From Orthonyx spaldingii (taxonomy: Eukaryota > Chordata > Aves > Passeriformes > Orthonychidae), in contig VZTJ01002533.1 of the NCBI GenBank assembly GCA_013397795.1, forward strand, positions 459,317-523,316: a stretch of 64,000 bases of DNA. Reading direction: 5' to 3'. Position 1 is the stretch's first letter. Every line of letters starts with the position of its first letter. Positions 52,101-63,760 of this stretch are shown here, in pieces. The translations under genes and the position numbers were made by a program. The notes beneath the pieces were generated by a model. That model worked only from the letters and a program-made list of their open reading frames with translations. It made no database searches and had not been told where the DNA came from.

Positions 52101-55100
52101 ATTGGTGACCTTGCAAAATCAGATTAAAGAGTAAGAGAACCAGAATTACAAAAGCAGGTGCAAAGCTACAATTACAGAAGCTGCACAAGGTGACAAGTGC
52201 TAAAACGCATGGGAACTGCTGATGTTTGGAAGCTGGAAGTCTAAACCAGTTCAAATTAGTGGCCGTTTTAAGAAATTTCACTCTTTACCCGCCTCCAATG
52301 CTGTGTCCAGAAGGTTCATTGCTGTCTAGATTGACATCCCTGGAGATTAATCCACTATGAAATGTTTCTCCACACCACATTACAGGCAAATGCCAGGACA
52401 CCCTGTCTGTGCTGGGACATCAGCCAACTATGTGCCCCCGACAGCAGGACACTGACTCTGAACCAGTGCACCCAGCCTTCACAAAGTTTCTGGCCTCTCA
52501 GCAAAGTAGAATAAACTTATTTTGCCACTACACAGCTTCTGCAGTGGAACTGATTCATCTTTTCCATGCATCTGCCCACAATATACCACACAGTCAACTT
52601 CTGACATCTTAAGGGCATCTCAGTGTCCCACACTTTCAGAGCAACCACGCAGAAAATGCATCTCTCCTCCACTCTGTCTGGAAGAATTAGGAGGGAGGAG
52701 GCGTATCCAGCCCACTTCACATCTCCCAGGCCATGAGGGGGTTCCCAAGGTTTTCTTTTGAAAGAACAGTGCTCACAGTTTTACTCTCCACCTTCTTTGC
52801 CATGAACACTGCATTTCAAGCATTTCCACATTTCCCTCAAGTAAGGAGCCTCATTTCTCCTTAAATTCCCTATAAATGGCCAAGAAATCTTCAACAAAAG
52901 GCAACGCCTAGGGATAACCTCTTTTCCCCCCTTTGTCCTGTGTTTGTTAATCAATGTTTCTGGGGAAGGTTTGGCAGATGGGCCTTTGATGTGCCAGCTC
53001 TGACAGCCCAGCCCGGCCCAGCCCTGCTCACATCCTCAGCAATCCCTCCCACACACGGCACGGGCTGTGCCAGCTGCTGCAGCCTGGTCTGCAAGACACA
53101 GAAACACATTAATTAACTGTGATTAATAAAATATTAGTAGGCGGAGAGCGGGTAGATTTTAGCCCTGTAAGTGGGTTAAACCTGCAGGGCTGCTTCAGCC
53201 TCAAGTTGTATTTCTTTGGTCACTTTCAAACTCTGGAGGGAGGATTTTGTAGGGAAAGGGCTGTTTTGGATATGTTAAAGGTGTAAGTCATAGAAGCATT
53301 AAGAAGAAGCAGTGAGAAGAAGCAGTAGAAAGGAGGGGAGGATGGAGATACTTCCTTCTCCTTTGGAGATGTTGCCGCTGTCTTGCATTCCCTGTAGGGA
53401 TGCAGGGAAATGTTCGCAGTTCCTTACTTGTTTTCTGGAAGCAGACAGGAATTTATATGGTGGAACACTCAGTATTTGATTTAATTCATGCTCCATTATA
53501 TTTGAAATGGACTTTCTTAATATTTCCTGCAATAGAAAGTATTATTATGTCAGTCAGCAGAAGAGAAAAAAAGCTCTGATTGCATGGACAGCCTCTAGCA
53601 AATAACATTGCTTTGCTAAGTGTAGGAAGAGGTGTCCTCTTTTTTTTCCTTAGGTGAACATTTCTTTTTTGGAAAGATGGAACACCTGACTCCTAAGCTA
53701 GCAGAAATGTCCAGCTACAGATCAGAACATTACGATACTTCTGTTGACTAAAAGACCTTGTGGTCTGCTAGAAAGTGCTGCATTTTTCTGTGGCCTGAGG
53801 TCAGGTAATTCGTAATCATCAGAGAGTAATGACTTGCTCAGGGCTTGTAATTTCCTACTATACTGAAAAAAAGGTAAGCAAGTGGTTGGTATTCAGGGAG
53901 TCAGAGTGTAACATTAATTTCATAACCGCATAAAACACACCTCTTTGTGGACTCATACTCTTCTGAGATTAGGATTTTGAGCAGGAAATTAAGAGAATGG
54001 AAGAACTGTTAGCTTGCTGATCAACCTTTTTCCAAGACAAGACAGTGTGTTCCTGGTTTTAAATATTTCCATGTAAAAGGGAGGAAAAGGTTCATCTCTT
54101 CTCCTGGGAAAGTCTTCATCTTTTCAACAGATCTCAGGCAGAAGATTTATAATCTTTAAGAATGTCACCCTTAGGTTATAAAGTTAATTTATTTGCATTC
54201 CCTAATTACAAATGAGATGTGCTCAGTTTACAAGTTAAATCCTGGGGTGGTTTTTTTATTGTTGCTTTTAATTTTTTTTTATGATGCTGGCTTTGCAAAA
54301 TCTTCCTGAAACCAGACAAAAATCAGTATTTTCTGCTTCCAGTTCTACTTGTAGCTATATCAGTTACCCAGGGTGTGAGAGGAAGGTTTGTGAGAGTAAG
54401 GTTATATCATTGGCAGGAATGGGAAGCAGGATAAACTCCTATTTACCTCTGTTCGGTTGCAATGCATCTGTACAGTGAGCTAGAGAAAAACTACATCATA
54501 AGACAGATCCTATGAAAGTTGAAACTACTATAATTTATGCCAGCTGCCCAGCGACACTTGCTGTTATCATGTTATACTAACAAACATTAAAGTCCTGAAA
54601 TGCAGAACAGCATAACTCTGTCATTCGGAGGGACCTCACTTTGCTGCAGCTGAGCATCTGGCCCTGTGAGCTGATTCCATGTTTCCAGTTGGGGTCATTA
54701 TCTCTTTGGCTGTGGGAACACACATCCCATGCTTATGCTCGAATTCAGCATGTAGCACTCAGTGGTAACATATATAAACCCTGAGAACTATTGAACATCT
54801 TTGTGCTTCATAAATATTCTGATAGACCCGAGCAAACTCCCAAAGTCCTGGCCTAGTTTTCAGTGCAACTTAATTTATGGCATGTATTTCCCCCACTATT
54901 TTCAGCAGCTTAACTGAGGAATCTGGAGGAAGCATTGCCAGGATATATGAATTTTCAGAAATTCACATCTGGTGATGGACATGCCAGATCAACATTAATA
55001 TATGGCATGGAACACTGGTTGACTGGTGAGTGTGACATAGCCAACTATTCTCCTCACTTTTCTAAAAGGTGGCTTCAGTCAGTATGCTCAGTCTGCTGGG

Positions 55101-55653
55101 TGTGATGAGAAGAGAAAAAATGAAATCTAATTGGAATTAAGGCTTGATTCTGATATCTGTGGACATATAAGATACCTGTTTCTCTGTCAATGCTGATTTT
55201 GTCAGCAGATCTGGGTCACAAATGAAAGGGTCACAGGTCGTTTCAGGAGCTGAGCCATTGTTTGCCATCTAAAGAAAGTTGGTAAATCCTTTGCAAAGAA
55301 AATGTTGTAATTAGGTGTGTTTTATTTGCCCCACCTGAAATTCATAGTGCAGACTGATCTGAGGAAATCCAAATAGTCTGTTTGAAGTTCAGAGCTTTAG
55401 GAGAGACAGGGGACATCAGATACACAGTGGTATTTTCACAAAGCTCCTCCCTTTATATTTGAAAAAAGGAATTTACTGCTTTGCTTGCATTTATGGCTGC
55501 TTGACGGCTGTTTTACAAACTGAATTTATATGTCTGCAGTAAGCTTGTGACAGAGGGGCCAATGCAAGACTCCTGCATGCTACACCATCCCAGGCATGGT
55601 GCTTTTATTCTAAATATATATATGTCAATTTAAACTAATGACTTGCAAGGACA
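40113..55653. other. Long gene-free stretch
   Basis: About 15.5 kb without a supported gene, RNA gene or clear repeat family. Frames of 60-110 codons occur on both strands and overlap one another without domain resemblance. Small tandem duplications occur at 51398-51432 (ggtcctacctga twice) and about 52030-52052 (ttgtacttccc twice). The 53095-53160 piece (cattaattaactgtgattaa) is AT-rich and homeodomain-site-like. Confidence 0.5.
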
Positions 55654-55932
55654 TGTGGCCAGGTGCACTGGTTTTGGATGGGATAGACTTAATTTTCTTC
55701 ATACTAGCTGGGATGGGCTATGTTTTAGATGTGTGACAAACACATTGCTGACAACAGAAGGATGTTTTTGTTACTGCTGAGTGAAGCCAAAGACTTTTCT
55801 GCTCCTCACCCCACCCACCAGAGAGGAGGCTGAGGGTGCACAAGGAGTTGTTGGGAGGGGACACAGCTGGGACAGCTGACCCCAGCTGACCCAAGGGACA
55901 TCCCACACCATATGGCATCATGCTCAGCACAC
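55654..55932 (+). mobile_element. ERVL-type LTR, 3'-truncated
   Basis: It has the same family and orientation as the LTR at 39.55 kb. It starts tgtggccaggtgcactgg and passes through acttttctgctcctcacccc, ggacacagctgggacagctg and cccacaccatatggcatcat, then stops just before the TATA region at tgctcagcac. The promoter core and the whole R/U5 part are missing. It shows its own set of substitutions relative to the first copy, so the two are probably independent insertions, not the two ends of one provirus. Confidence 0.85.
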
Positions 55933-57160
55933 CAACCTGTGACCAAATGTCCTTAATTTTGCCCATGACTCATTTGCTTTAGCAGCATCTGGAGCAGCAA
56001 ACTGGTCCTATGGACACTTGAAGTGTTAGATCTGAATTACAGAAGAGGCATGGCAGGGAGGTAGAAGGAGTCAAGCCCTGCACCTCTCCTGATTTACGGT
56101 TGTGAAGCCAGAGCCCTCTGCAGCAGCGAGTGGAAAGATGAAGATCTACAAGGACCTTGTTATCCTCCAGGAGTCAGGAGAGACAGATCACATTTTATTA
56201 TAGCTGGCAGAGGTACAGAAAAGGACTCCTCCTTCTCATCCTGCCTTGCTTTGCCGTTTGGCTGCAGTGATGGACCAGAGAATGCAAATGATGAGGTCTG
56301 GTGGTCTTACCCCCAAGGGAGCAGATTCTGCATGATGTACATGTCCAATTTTAAAAAAAAGATTGCAGTGCATGACATAAAGAGAAATAATAACCTATAT
56401 AAAGACAAAACTGAGCATGTTGTGAATGTTGCCACAGCAATCTCTATCTTCCTCATACCTGGGGAATTAGTGTCTGACCTGTCCTGGCTTCTGTGACAGC
56501 AGAGTGGATCAGTTTTACCTTAGGGCAATATTTTGCAGCAAAGATTGAGATTTCTGCATTTTTATTTTTTCTTTTTTTCAATCTTCCATCTAATGCATTT
56601 AGGGGTTTTGAGACCCAAAGAAGGCCATTTCTGAGGAAAAGAATTTACCTCCTTTCATATGCACGTAAGTGGTTTTATTACTAGAAGAAAAACCTCATGA
56701 AATGTGAAGCTTACAGTTCAGTTTTTTTGATTTTATTTTTATATCTATCAATATTCATGTGAAATCTGTAAAACCTCAGAAATGCTGCAACTTTGATCAC
56801 AATTGTACACTAGATTACAACTGCTCCACTCACAGCTCATCAAGGAACTGAGTGCTGCAGGAATGGCTCAGAAGTGACCAGCAAGAGCTGGAACAGGGAA
56901 ATCATCTGCCAGCATAAGATCCTAATTGTACCAGTACTAAGGCAGTGGCCGGTCTGAACAGGGAAGGGAAGGGTGGCTAAGGAATGTCATGAAAGTAAAA
57001 AAAAATAAAACAAATTGCAGTCTTCATCTTTACAAATCCCTGCAGAATAGAGACAGAAGCCTGTGTGCAATGGCACTGGTAGGAAGAGAACACTGTATGC
57101 ATGTGCATGGATTGTGTCCGTGTGCAAGTGTAGGGGCTCAGGTGGAACCAGAGAAGGAAC
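55933..57160. other. Gene-free stretch
   Basis: No gene or repeat is recognised. The frames at 56.25-56.7 kb show no family resemblance. Confidence 0.45.
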
Positions 57161-57306
57161 CATAGACTATCCCAAGTTAGAAGGGTCCTACAGGGACCAT
57201 CAAACACAGCCATTCTCCTGACTCTGCACAGGACAACCCCAAAATTCACACCATGTGTCTGAGAGCACAGTCCAAAGTTCTTGAACTCTGTCAGGCAGCT
57301 GGTGTG
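57161..57306 (-). repeat. CR1 LINE 3' end, antisense
   Basis: catagactatcccaagttag, aagggtcctacagggaccat, ctgactctgcacaggacaac, cacaccatgtgtctgagagc and ttcttgaactctgtcaggca reproduce the antisense 3' end of a CR1 subfamily different from the one at 17.15 kb. Similarity is lost after about 57306. Confidence 0.88.
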
Positions 57307-57740
57307 GAGGATCCTTGTGCTTGTTGCCTTTGGGAAGAGACCTTGTCATAGGCCTCCTCTGGAGCTATCACACAAGAGACATACCATTGTTATGGAGGAG
57401 ACTGTGCAAAAAGAACCTCTTGTCATTAACCACACTGGTGGCAGTGTTTGGTGCAATGAGCTTCATAAAATCTGCACAGTTAATTCTCCCATGAGACTGA
57501 CACCATTAAGGGTCTTTTTAGGGAGAGGAGAGAGTAAAGCCGGAAGGAAATGCATTTACTTGGTTTTAATGGAGTAGTTTTTCAATCACTTATATCTCAT
57601 CATGCTGTAAAGGAGAAAAACAATAGTATTAGAGCACTACATGGATCTGCTGTACTAAATGGACCCAAACTCTGTATCTTTATAAAGCTGCAACAAATGG
57701 GAACTCCAACAAGGAATACATTCTTCCATGTCTGCAGCAC

Positions 57741-57745
<5 letters not shown>
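57307..57745. other. Gene-free stretch after the CR1 end
   Basis: Similarity to CR1 is lost on entry and no coding or repeat pattern is recognised. A + strand frame is open for 98 codons at 57281-57577 but has no family resemblance. The stretch ends at the poly-T block. Confidence 0.4.
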
Positions 57746-57782
<37 letters not shown>

Positions 57783-57804
57783 TAAGGGGGGTCCCTTCCA
57801 ACTN

Positions 57805-57835
<31 letters not shown>
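57746..57835. repeat. Double poly-T tract with an N and a CR1-like scrap
   Basis: A run of 36 T's (57746-57781) is followed by gtaaggggggtcccttcca, then act, a single N at 57804 and cc, then 29 T's (57807-57835). The spacer piece ggtcccttccaact is the antisense core of the CR1 3' end. Homopolymer length and the N make this spot unreliable in the assembly. Confidence 0.85.
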
Positions 57836-59211
57836 GTCTTGTATCTGTAAGCGTGGCTCATTCAACATCCAGTGAGGTAGTTATTATTAACACAGAGGAA
57901 AGCTGGAGTAGTTTACTGAAAATCCTGTCTTACAGCAAATGCAAAGCAAAGGTTTAGGTGAATCACTTTGCTGTTATTATGGTGTCCTTACATGGTCTCC
58001 AGCAGAAAGCTCTGTTGAATTTACAGCTACATTTTGTATCACTTTGAAGTATTAACTACTTAATTCTACTGGTTCTGCTGCCGATGATAAACCAGATGTT
58101 TTATCATGGGCAGCGGTGTGGATTCTTACAGGCACTTATGTGCCAGCTCCTATTCATTTCCGCAGGAGTTGGGTTTATCTGCTCAGCTGTATCCAGAAAA
58201 TGTATATGCAGCATTTTGAGCTCAAACTGCTGCCAAGTTTTTGTTAATTTTAACCTGCATCTTGCATGAGGGGATGTTTTTCCTTTAAAAGATTTACACC
58301 TTTGACTCTTGGGATTATTGAAAAAATCGAAAGAAATCGTTCATTGCTTCCCTCACTCTTTTTAGTTTTCTTTAAATAACAAGAGCCAAAGGTAGAACTA
58401 CCTTTACAAAATCATCATCATGCTTTTTTCCACTGACTTCCATGGAACATTAAACCAGCTGAGGATCCAAAAATCTATCAACACAACCTGATGATACATT
58501 AATAGACAGAATTCCCAGACTGCATTCTAGACTGGCCCCACACTTTGGGTCTTGCTTTTATTATGAATCTTGTTAATGGACATTATTAATTAGAAATTAA
58601 AGTTTTATTTAACTTAAAAAGATTGGTATTGAACTCTTTTCAATGTTTGGCTTTCAGTAAAGAATTTTCATTTGAAAAGTCACAACAATACCATAAGTTA
58701 AGCTTTCTATATTTTCCATTTTTGAAATATGTTTTGCATAAAACATTCCTGTTGTATTCAAAATAGTCCTCTATTGGTCTTTCAGTCAAGTTTTAGTAGA
58801 TTTATTTTCAAATATTATACTAGATACCAACCATGGTCCCTTAGCTCAAGTTCTAAAAAAGAACTATGAGAACTCATTGGCTTGGGGAAAGGGAATTGTT
58901 TTTTTTAAAAAAACATGTTTTATGGTAAATGTATATAAATTTGGGGTTGGGGTACAGAGTAGATGGCAAAACCTTTTCATGCTTGCTTTGCCCAGAATGA
59001 ACATTCCCATAGACTCTGCACAGACAGGAGGAAAAAGTCAGTATGTCAAAAGGAGAAAGAACCTATGAGACTTATGACATTTGTAATGGACAATGTTAAT
59101 GTGATTTATAACCCTTCTGAACTACCAGTGCTTCTGGTTTCCAGGTCAGATCCTGCTTCAAAATTGGCCATGCTTTGCACAAGAGTTTGGAACACATGGA
59201 ACTGATTAATT
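57836..59211. other. Gene-free stretch
   Basis: AT-rich, no gene recognised. Around 58560-58615 there are several TAATTA-like sites (ttattaattagaaattaaag). Confidence 0.45.
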
Positions 59212-59271
59212 CAGGGGTTGGAACGAGATGATCTTGAATGTCCCTTCCAACCAAAGCCATTCTATGAATTC
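59212..59271 (+). repeat. CR1 LINE 3' tip, sense
   Basis: caggggttggaacgagatga, tcttgaatgtcccttccaac and caaagccattctatgaattc are the last ~60 bases of a CR1 in sense orientation, including the terminal attctatg octamer unit. Confidence 0.85.
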
Positions 59272-60434
59272 TAAATGCCCCTTTACACCTAGATTATTCT
59301 TGTGGTTCTACAGTTTTGTATCAAAGGCAGTGACCAAGTCTTTTTCCAGGAGGAAATGTGTATGAAACTTACAGTGTACTTGTGAGACATAGAAAGTTGG
59401 AGGAAAGAAAAATGCTGCTTTAAAATCAACTTTTTCCCCATCTCATGGGTCCAAAAGCACTGACAGTTTTGATTTTGGGGCTTAAATTTTATTGCAATGG
59501 CTGTTGGAAACTGCAGACTGAAATGTCAGTGTTGCTGGAATATAATATTACAGCGCCAGTAAATATCTCCAGATTTAGCTCTCACGTATTCTTTTTTTTA
59601 TTTAGTATTCCATCAATAACTTTGTTGTACATGCTTTCACACAGATAGTTCATTTCTTTCAAGGTGGTTTAACTGCCTAGCAACCTTATAAAAATACAGT
59701 TCAGTGTTCTGTAGTAATGGCTGAAAACAATGGAGCTTATATTAATGCAACTGCAGTGTTTTGAGAGGTTGTGACTGAAATGCCCTGGCCCTTTTTTTAT
59801 TTGGTCAGAATTAACTCCAAGAGGAAAAATGTTTTTAAGGACTTAATGAAGCTGATTGGTAAAGAATCAAGTAAAATATGGCTATTAAGTAAATCATCCA
59901 ATTTAAATGGTGGCTTTCAAACATGTCAATAAGAGATGGGCGTCCACACATTTTTTGTGCCTTTGAAAATGCTCTTTTCTTCCCAGGAGAAGTAGTAAAT
60001 TGAAGCCTTCTGGAAAAGAACAAAACCAACCATAAACTGCTTTGCATTTATATCACTCAGCCCCCGGAGACGTAGATGGCTGTTCTAGTGTGAATGACAT
60101 ATTCAGTCTTACAAAGATTTAAGTGTGAAACTGCAAACACTTATTACCAATTTCAGAGCTTACTTCTCTAAATAGTTCCACCCAGTAGTATTGTATTTAT
60201 TATTTACAAGCAGAAATGATGTGCCAAGTAGTTTCTAGAAGATCATTCTTGGGTGAAAATTTGGTCTTGCAGAGGTGACTGCAGATTGTATAGGAAGATA
60301 AATCCTAAATGATAGAATCACTGAAGTGTCTGATCATTTGTCAGCATGGAACAAGGTCAAATGAACTTCACATTCAAGATAAAATTTTCAGAATTTTATT
60401 CTGAACCATCTGATACTGAATGCTACCGGAGGAA
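59272..60434. other. Gene-free stretch
   Basis: No coding or repeat pattern is recognised between the CR1 tip and the large CR1 copy. Confidence 0.45.
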
Positions 60435-61520
60435 AATCATAGAACCATTCGTGGTACAGGCCAGAAAGACACAGGAATTCTTGCCCACCTGGGCACATGC
60501 TGGCTCATGTTCAGCCCCTGTCAACCTTTTCTTCTTGGCAGCTTTCCAGCCACTCTGCCCCTAGCCTGGAACACTGCAGGGGCTTTTCATGACCCAAGAG
60601 CAGGACCCAGTCCTCGGTCTTCTTGAACCTCATCCTGCTGGCCTCGCACCATCCATCCAGCCTGTCCACATCTCCCTGCAGAGCCTTCCTACCCTCCATC
60701 ACGTTGACACCCCCACCTACCTTGGTGTCATCACAAATTTACTACTGAGGGTACGCTCAATGCCTTTGTCCACATCAGCAGCACAGGCACTGAACAGGAC
60801 TGGGCCCAGGGGACAGCGCTACTGACGGACCCCAGCTGGATGTGGTAGCATTCACCATCATTCTCTGGGCCCAATCCCAACAGGTCTGAAGCCAGCAAAG
60901 AGTGCACCTGCCAAAGTCCTGGGCTGACGGCTTTTCCAGGACTCTGCTGTGGGAGATGGAGTCAAAGGCTTTGTTTGAGTCCAGGGAGACTCCATCCACA
61001 GCTTCTCCCTCAGCCCCGAGGCATCTCACCCACTTGTCAAAGAACATCACATTGCTCAGGCAGGACCTGCCTTTCCTAAACCCACACTAGCAGGGCCTGA
61101 CCCCTCAGTTGTCCTCTGTGGGCTGTGTGATCCCACTCACAACGATCTTCTCCAGAACCTTGCCAGGCCCCAAGGTCAGGCTGGCAGGCCTGCAGTTCCC
61201 TGCATCCTCCCTGCGGCCGTTCTTGGGCATGGGTGTCACATTGACACCTCCAGTCATCTGGGGCTGCCCCAACTGGCCAGGAATGATAATAAAGAACGGA
61301 GAACGGCTTAGTGAGCTCTTCTGCCGGCTCCCTCAGCAGCCCTGGGAGAGTCCTGGCCAGCCCCATAGACTTGTCAGTGTCTAAGTAATTCAATAACAAC
61401 TTCCTCCAGGATTGCTGGGGTCCAGTGTGCTCCCTGTCCCTGTCTGTTGGCTCAGGGAGCTGCTTGTCCTCTGTATAACCGGTCTTACTGTTGGAGATGG
61501 AAGAAAGGAAGGCAGGTCTC
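60435..61520 (-). mobile_element. CR1 LINE reverse-transcriptase fragment, copy 1, defective
   Basis: On the minus strand the segment codes a broken CR1 reverse transcriptase. Visible in N-to-C order are DKSMGLARTLPGLLRE, SWPVGAAPDDWR, SNKAFDSISHSRVLEKP, TLCWLQTCWDWAQR and DRLDGWCEASRMRFKKT followed by SRLGAEWLES. These correspond to the fingers, palm and thumb of the jockey/CR1 clade. The frame is interrupted by stops and shifts, and the polymerase active-site region is not intact. The left edge (aatcatagaaccattc) looks like a CR1 3' tip joined directly to internal sequence, so an internal deletion is likely. The endonuclease domain is absent. Confidence 0.88.
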
Positions 61521-62899
61521 CTGACCTGTTTGCAGAGCTGTGGTCTCTCTTTAACAACAAAGACATGCCATCTTGGGACATTCATATGGATGAGCTACCG
61601 GAAAAGTGTGAGGAAGAAGAGCTCCCTGACAGAGACGCTGCAGGAGAGGGGGACAGCGAGCCAGAGAGCGCATTGTGTCCCCCCCTGCAAGACAAAGAAG
61701 TGGAGGCAGTGCTTCTCCCCTGGACAGTGATCCCTGCTGCCAGGGGCACAGCGAGCCTCTCCCCACGGCACTGCCCGAAGAGGCAAAGACGTTTGCAGTT
61801 TGTGCCGATCCCGCGGAGGAGGCGGACGCAGCATGCATGGAGGCTGGCCGTGCACAGGCCGCCCCTCCCCAGGCAGAGCCCTGCGGGGCTGGGGTGCCTG
61901 CAGGGCCTTGCCCGGTGCCTGTGCAGCCCCTGGCTCGCTGTGTCCTTCTTCCCCTGCCAGCAGCGCAGCCATCCCGTGGCCCCCGACCTCAAGACGATGG
62001 CGCTTCATCGTCAAGGTGGCCCAGCAGGCTCTGGGCCGGGTGTTCTCCTTCAGCTGCCTCAGGGGCAGCGAGAAGAGTGAGCCCGGCTGCCAGCACCAGG
62101 TGGATCCCAACAGATGGCCGCTCAGCCTCAGGCCATGCAGCTTCCAAAGACAACCACAGCTCCCAGAGGCAAAGGCACAGCGAGGCAAGTAGTGGATGCA
62201 CCGATGGATGAGATGACCAAAGGATGGATGGGTGGATGGATGGTGCCCAAGGCAACCAGTTGCCAAAGGCAGGTGCTGCTGCTGGCCCCAGCCTGGCATG
62301 CCCAAGCCAACTGGAAGGCAGCCTGCTCAGGGAGAGCTGATTGAGGAAGGATTGCAGCACTGCCTTGTAGAATCCAACAGAAGCTGACTTTAGGCCCGGG
62401 ATGCATTGTGAGGGTGCATCCCTGCCTTGCCACCACGCCACATCAGGACCTGAGAAATGCTCCTTGAGCCACAGCATCGCAGGCAAAGGAAGGCACGTCC
62501 ATCCTCCTTTCACATGGCAATTCGGAAAACGCCTCCCTGGATCCCCACAATATGTACTGGAGAAAAGTACTAACCCCAGAAGGATGACCCGGGGCCCCCA
62601 CCTCCACCTCCACAAGAACCACTGGGACCCCTCACCATTGAGAAGTAAGGGATGAGGAAGGACTGACGGGATGCCACTGGAGCCAAGCGCGTTGTCTGTC
62701 TTCTGCTTGATGTCTTCATCCCCACCCCTTCCTTCCACCTGTTCTTCCCCCTCTCCCTTCTCATCCTTTTCTTTCCTATCCCTTTATATCTCTCTATCTC
62801 ACACTTATTGTTAAATAAAATCCCTGTTGTTGTCTTTGGTAGAGAGTCTTGTTGGCACCTTAATTCATGCAGAGGCATCTCTCATTAATCGCACCTTAG
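61521..62899 (+). pseudogene. GC-rich gene-like module between two CR1 copies, frameshifted
   Basis: About 1.4 kb of GC- and CpG-rich sequence that does not look like CR1. Protein-like + strand reading shifts frame: first an acidic part with LPEKCEEEELPDRDAAGEGD and VEAVLLPWTVIPAA (61590-61740), then LPEEAKTFAVCADPAEEADA in a second frame (61768-61830), then a basic SRRWRFIVKVAQQALGRVF followed by SFSCLRG in a third (61985-62070). A long non-coding tail follows, with a (GGAT)n stretch (62220-62244) and AATAAA at 62814-62819. I do not recognise a named protein. I have the impression that similar sequence is multi-copy in songbirds, which is recall only. It could be a degraded gene retrocopy or the 3' end of a retroelement with an LTR-like end. 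The long minus-strand frame across it is probably a shadow of high GC. Confidence 0.5.
62814..62819 (+). terminator. Canonical AATAAA poly(A) signal
   Basis: AATAAA lies within attgttaaataaaatccctg and is followed by a GT-rich stretch (ctgttgttgtctttggtag) of the kind found downstream of cleavage sites. It sits at the end of the gene-like module on the same strand. Confidence 0.6.
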
Positions 62900-63760
62900 C
62901 AGGACACAAAACTGGACACAGTGGTCGAGGGTGTGGCCTCCCCAGTGCCCAGCACAGAGGGACAATCCCCATCCTGGTCCTGTTGGCCACACTATTGCTG
63001 ACACAGAAGGCCAGGATGCCACCGGCCTTCTTGCCCACCTGGGCACACACTGTGTCATGTTTGCTTGCCAGCCACTCTGCTCCCAGCCTGGAGCACTGCA
63101 GGGGCTTGTCATAACCCAAGGTCAGGACCCAGTCCTTGGTCTTCTTGAACCTCATTCCATTGGCCTGGCATCGTCCATCCAGCCTGTCCACATACCCCCA
63201 CACAGCCTTTCTACCCTCCAGCACATAGACACTCCCACCCAACTTGGTGCCATCTGTGAACTTGCTGAGGGTGCCCTTAATCACCTAATCTGGATAAACG
63301 AATATATTAATCAGGACTGGACCCAATACTGAGCCCTGGGCCCAGAAGTGCTTGTCTGCCAGCTGGATTTAACTCTATTCACACCACTCTCTGGCCCAGC
63401 CATCTAGTCATTTTTTAACCCAGTGAAGAGTGCATTCATTGGAGCTATCAGAAGCCAGTTTCTCCAGGAGGATGCTGTGGGAAATGGTGTCAAACGCTTT
63501 ACTAAACTCCTGGTAGACACATCCAGTGCCTTTGCCTCATCCACTTAAGCAGGTCACCTTGTAATAGGCGGAGATCAGGTTTGGTCAGGCAGGACCTGCC
63601 TTTCATGAACCCACGCTTGCTGATCCCCTGGTTGTCCTGTAAGTGCTGCAAGATCACATTCAGGATGATCTGCTCCATGACCTTCCCTGACACTGAGGTC
63701 TGGCTGACAGGCCTGGAGTTCCCCAGAGCCTTCTTCCAGCCAAGGCACACTGTGACACAC
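62900..63760 (-). mobile_element. CR1 LINE reverse-transcriptase fragment, copy 2, defective
   Basis: The minus strand codes a second broken CR1 reverse transcriptase. Visible are NSRPVSQTSVSGKVMEQIIL, GFMKGRSCLTKPDL, TLSKFTDGTKLGGSVYVLE, DRLDGRCQANGMRFKKT followed by SRLGAEWLAS, and GGILAFCVSNSVANRTRMG. The canonical F-A-D-D catalytic box appears as FTDGTK, so the key aspartate pair is lost and the copy is inactive. It overlaps copy 1 in the thumb region (both have the RLDG...MRFKKT...SRLGAEWL string), so the two are separate copies in the same orientation, not one element split by an insertion. Confidence 0.9.

Noticed and set aside
39552..55932. The two ERVL LTRs as ends of one provirus
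   Set aside because: They are 16 kb apart, differ by truncation and many substitutions, and no gag or pol-like sequence lies between them.
57655..57957. Frames with poly-Lys or poly-Phe across 57.75-57.84 kb
   Set aside because: They are translations of the poly-T tracts, one of them crossing an N.
61595..62305. 236-codon minus-strand frame in the GC-rich module
   Set aside because: High GC removes stop codons by chance. The protein-like motifs and the poly(A) signal are on the + strand, and this frame has no recognisable domain.
61989..62738. 249-codon minus-strand frame overlapping the module tail
   Set aside because: It covers the (GGAT)n stretch and the non-coding tail, and its composition is low-complexity with no family match.
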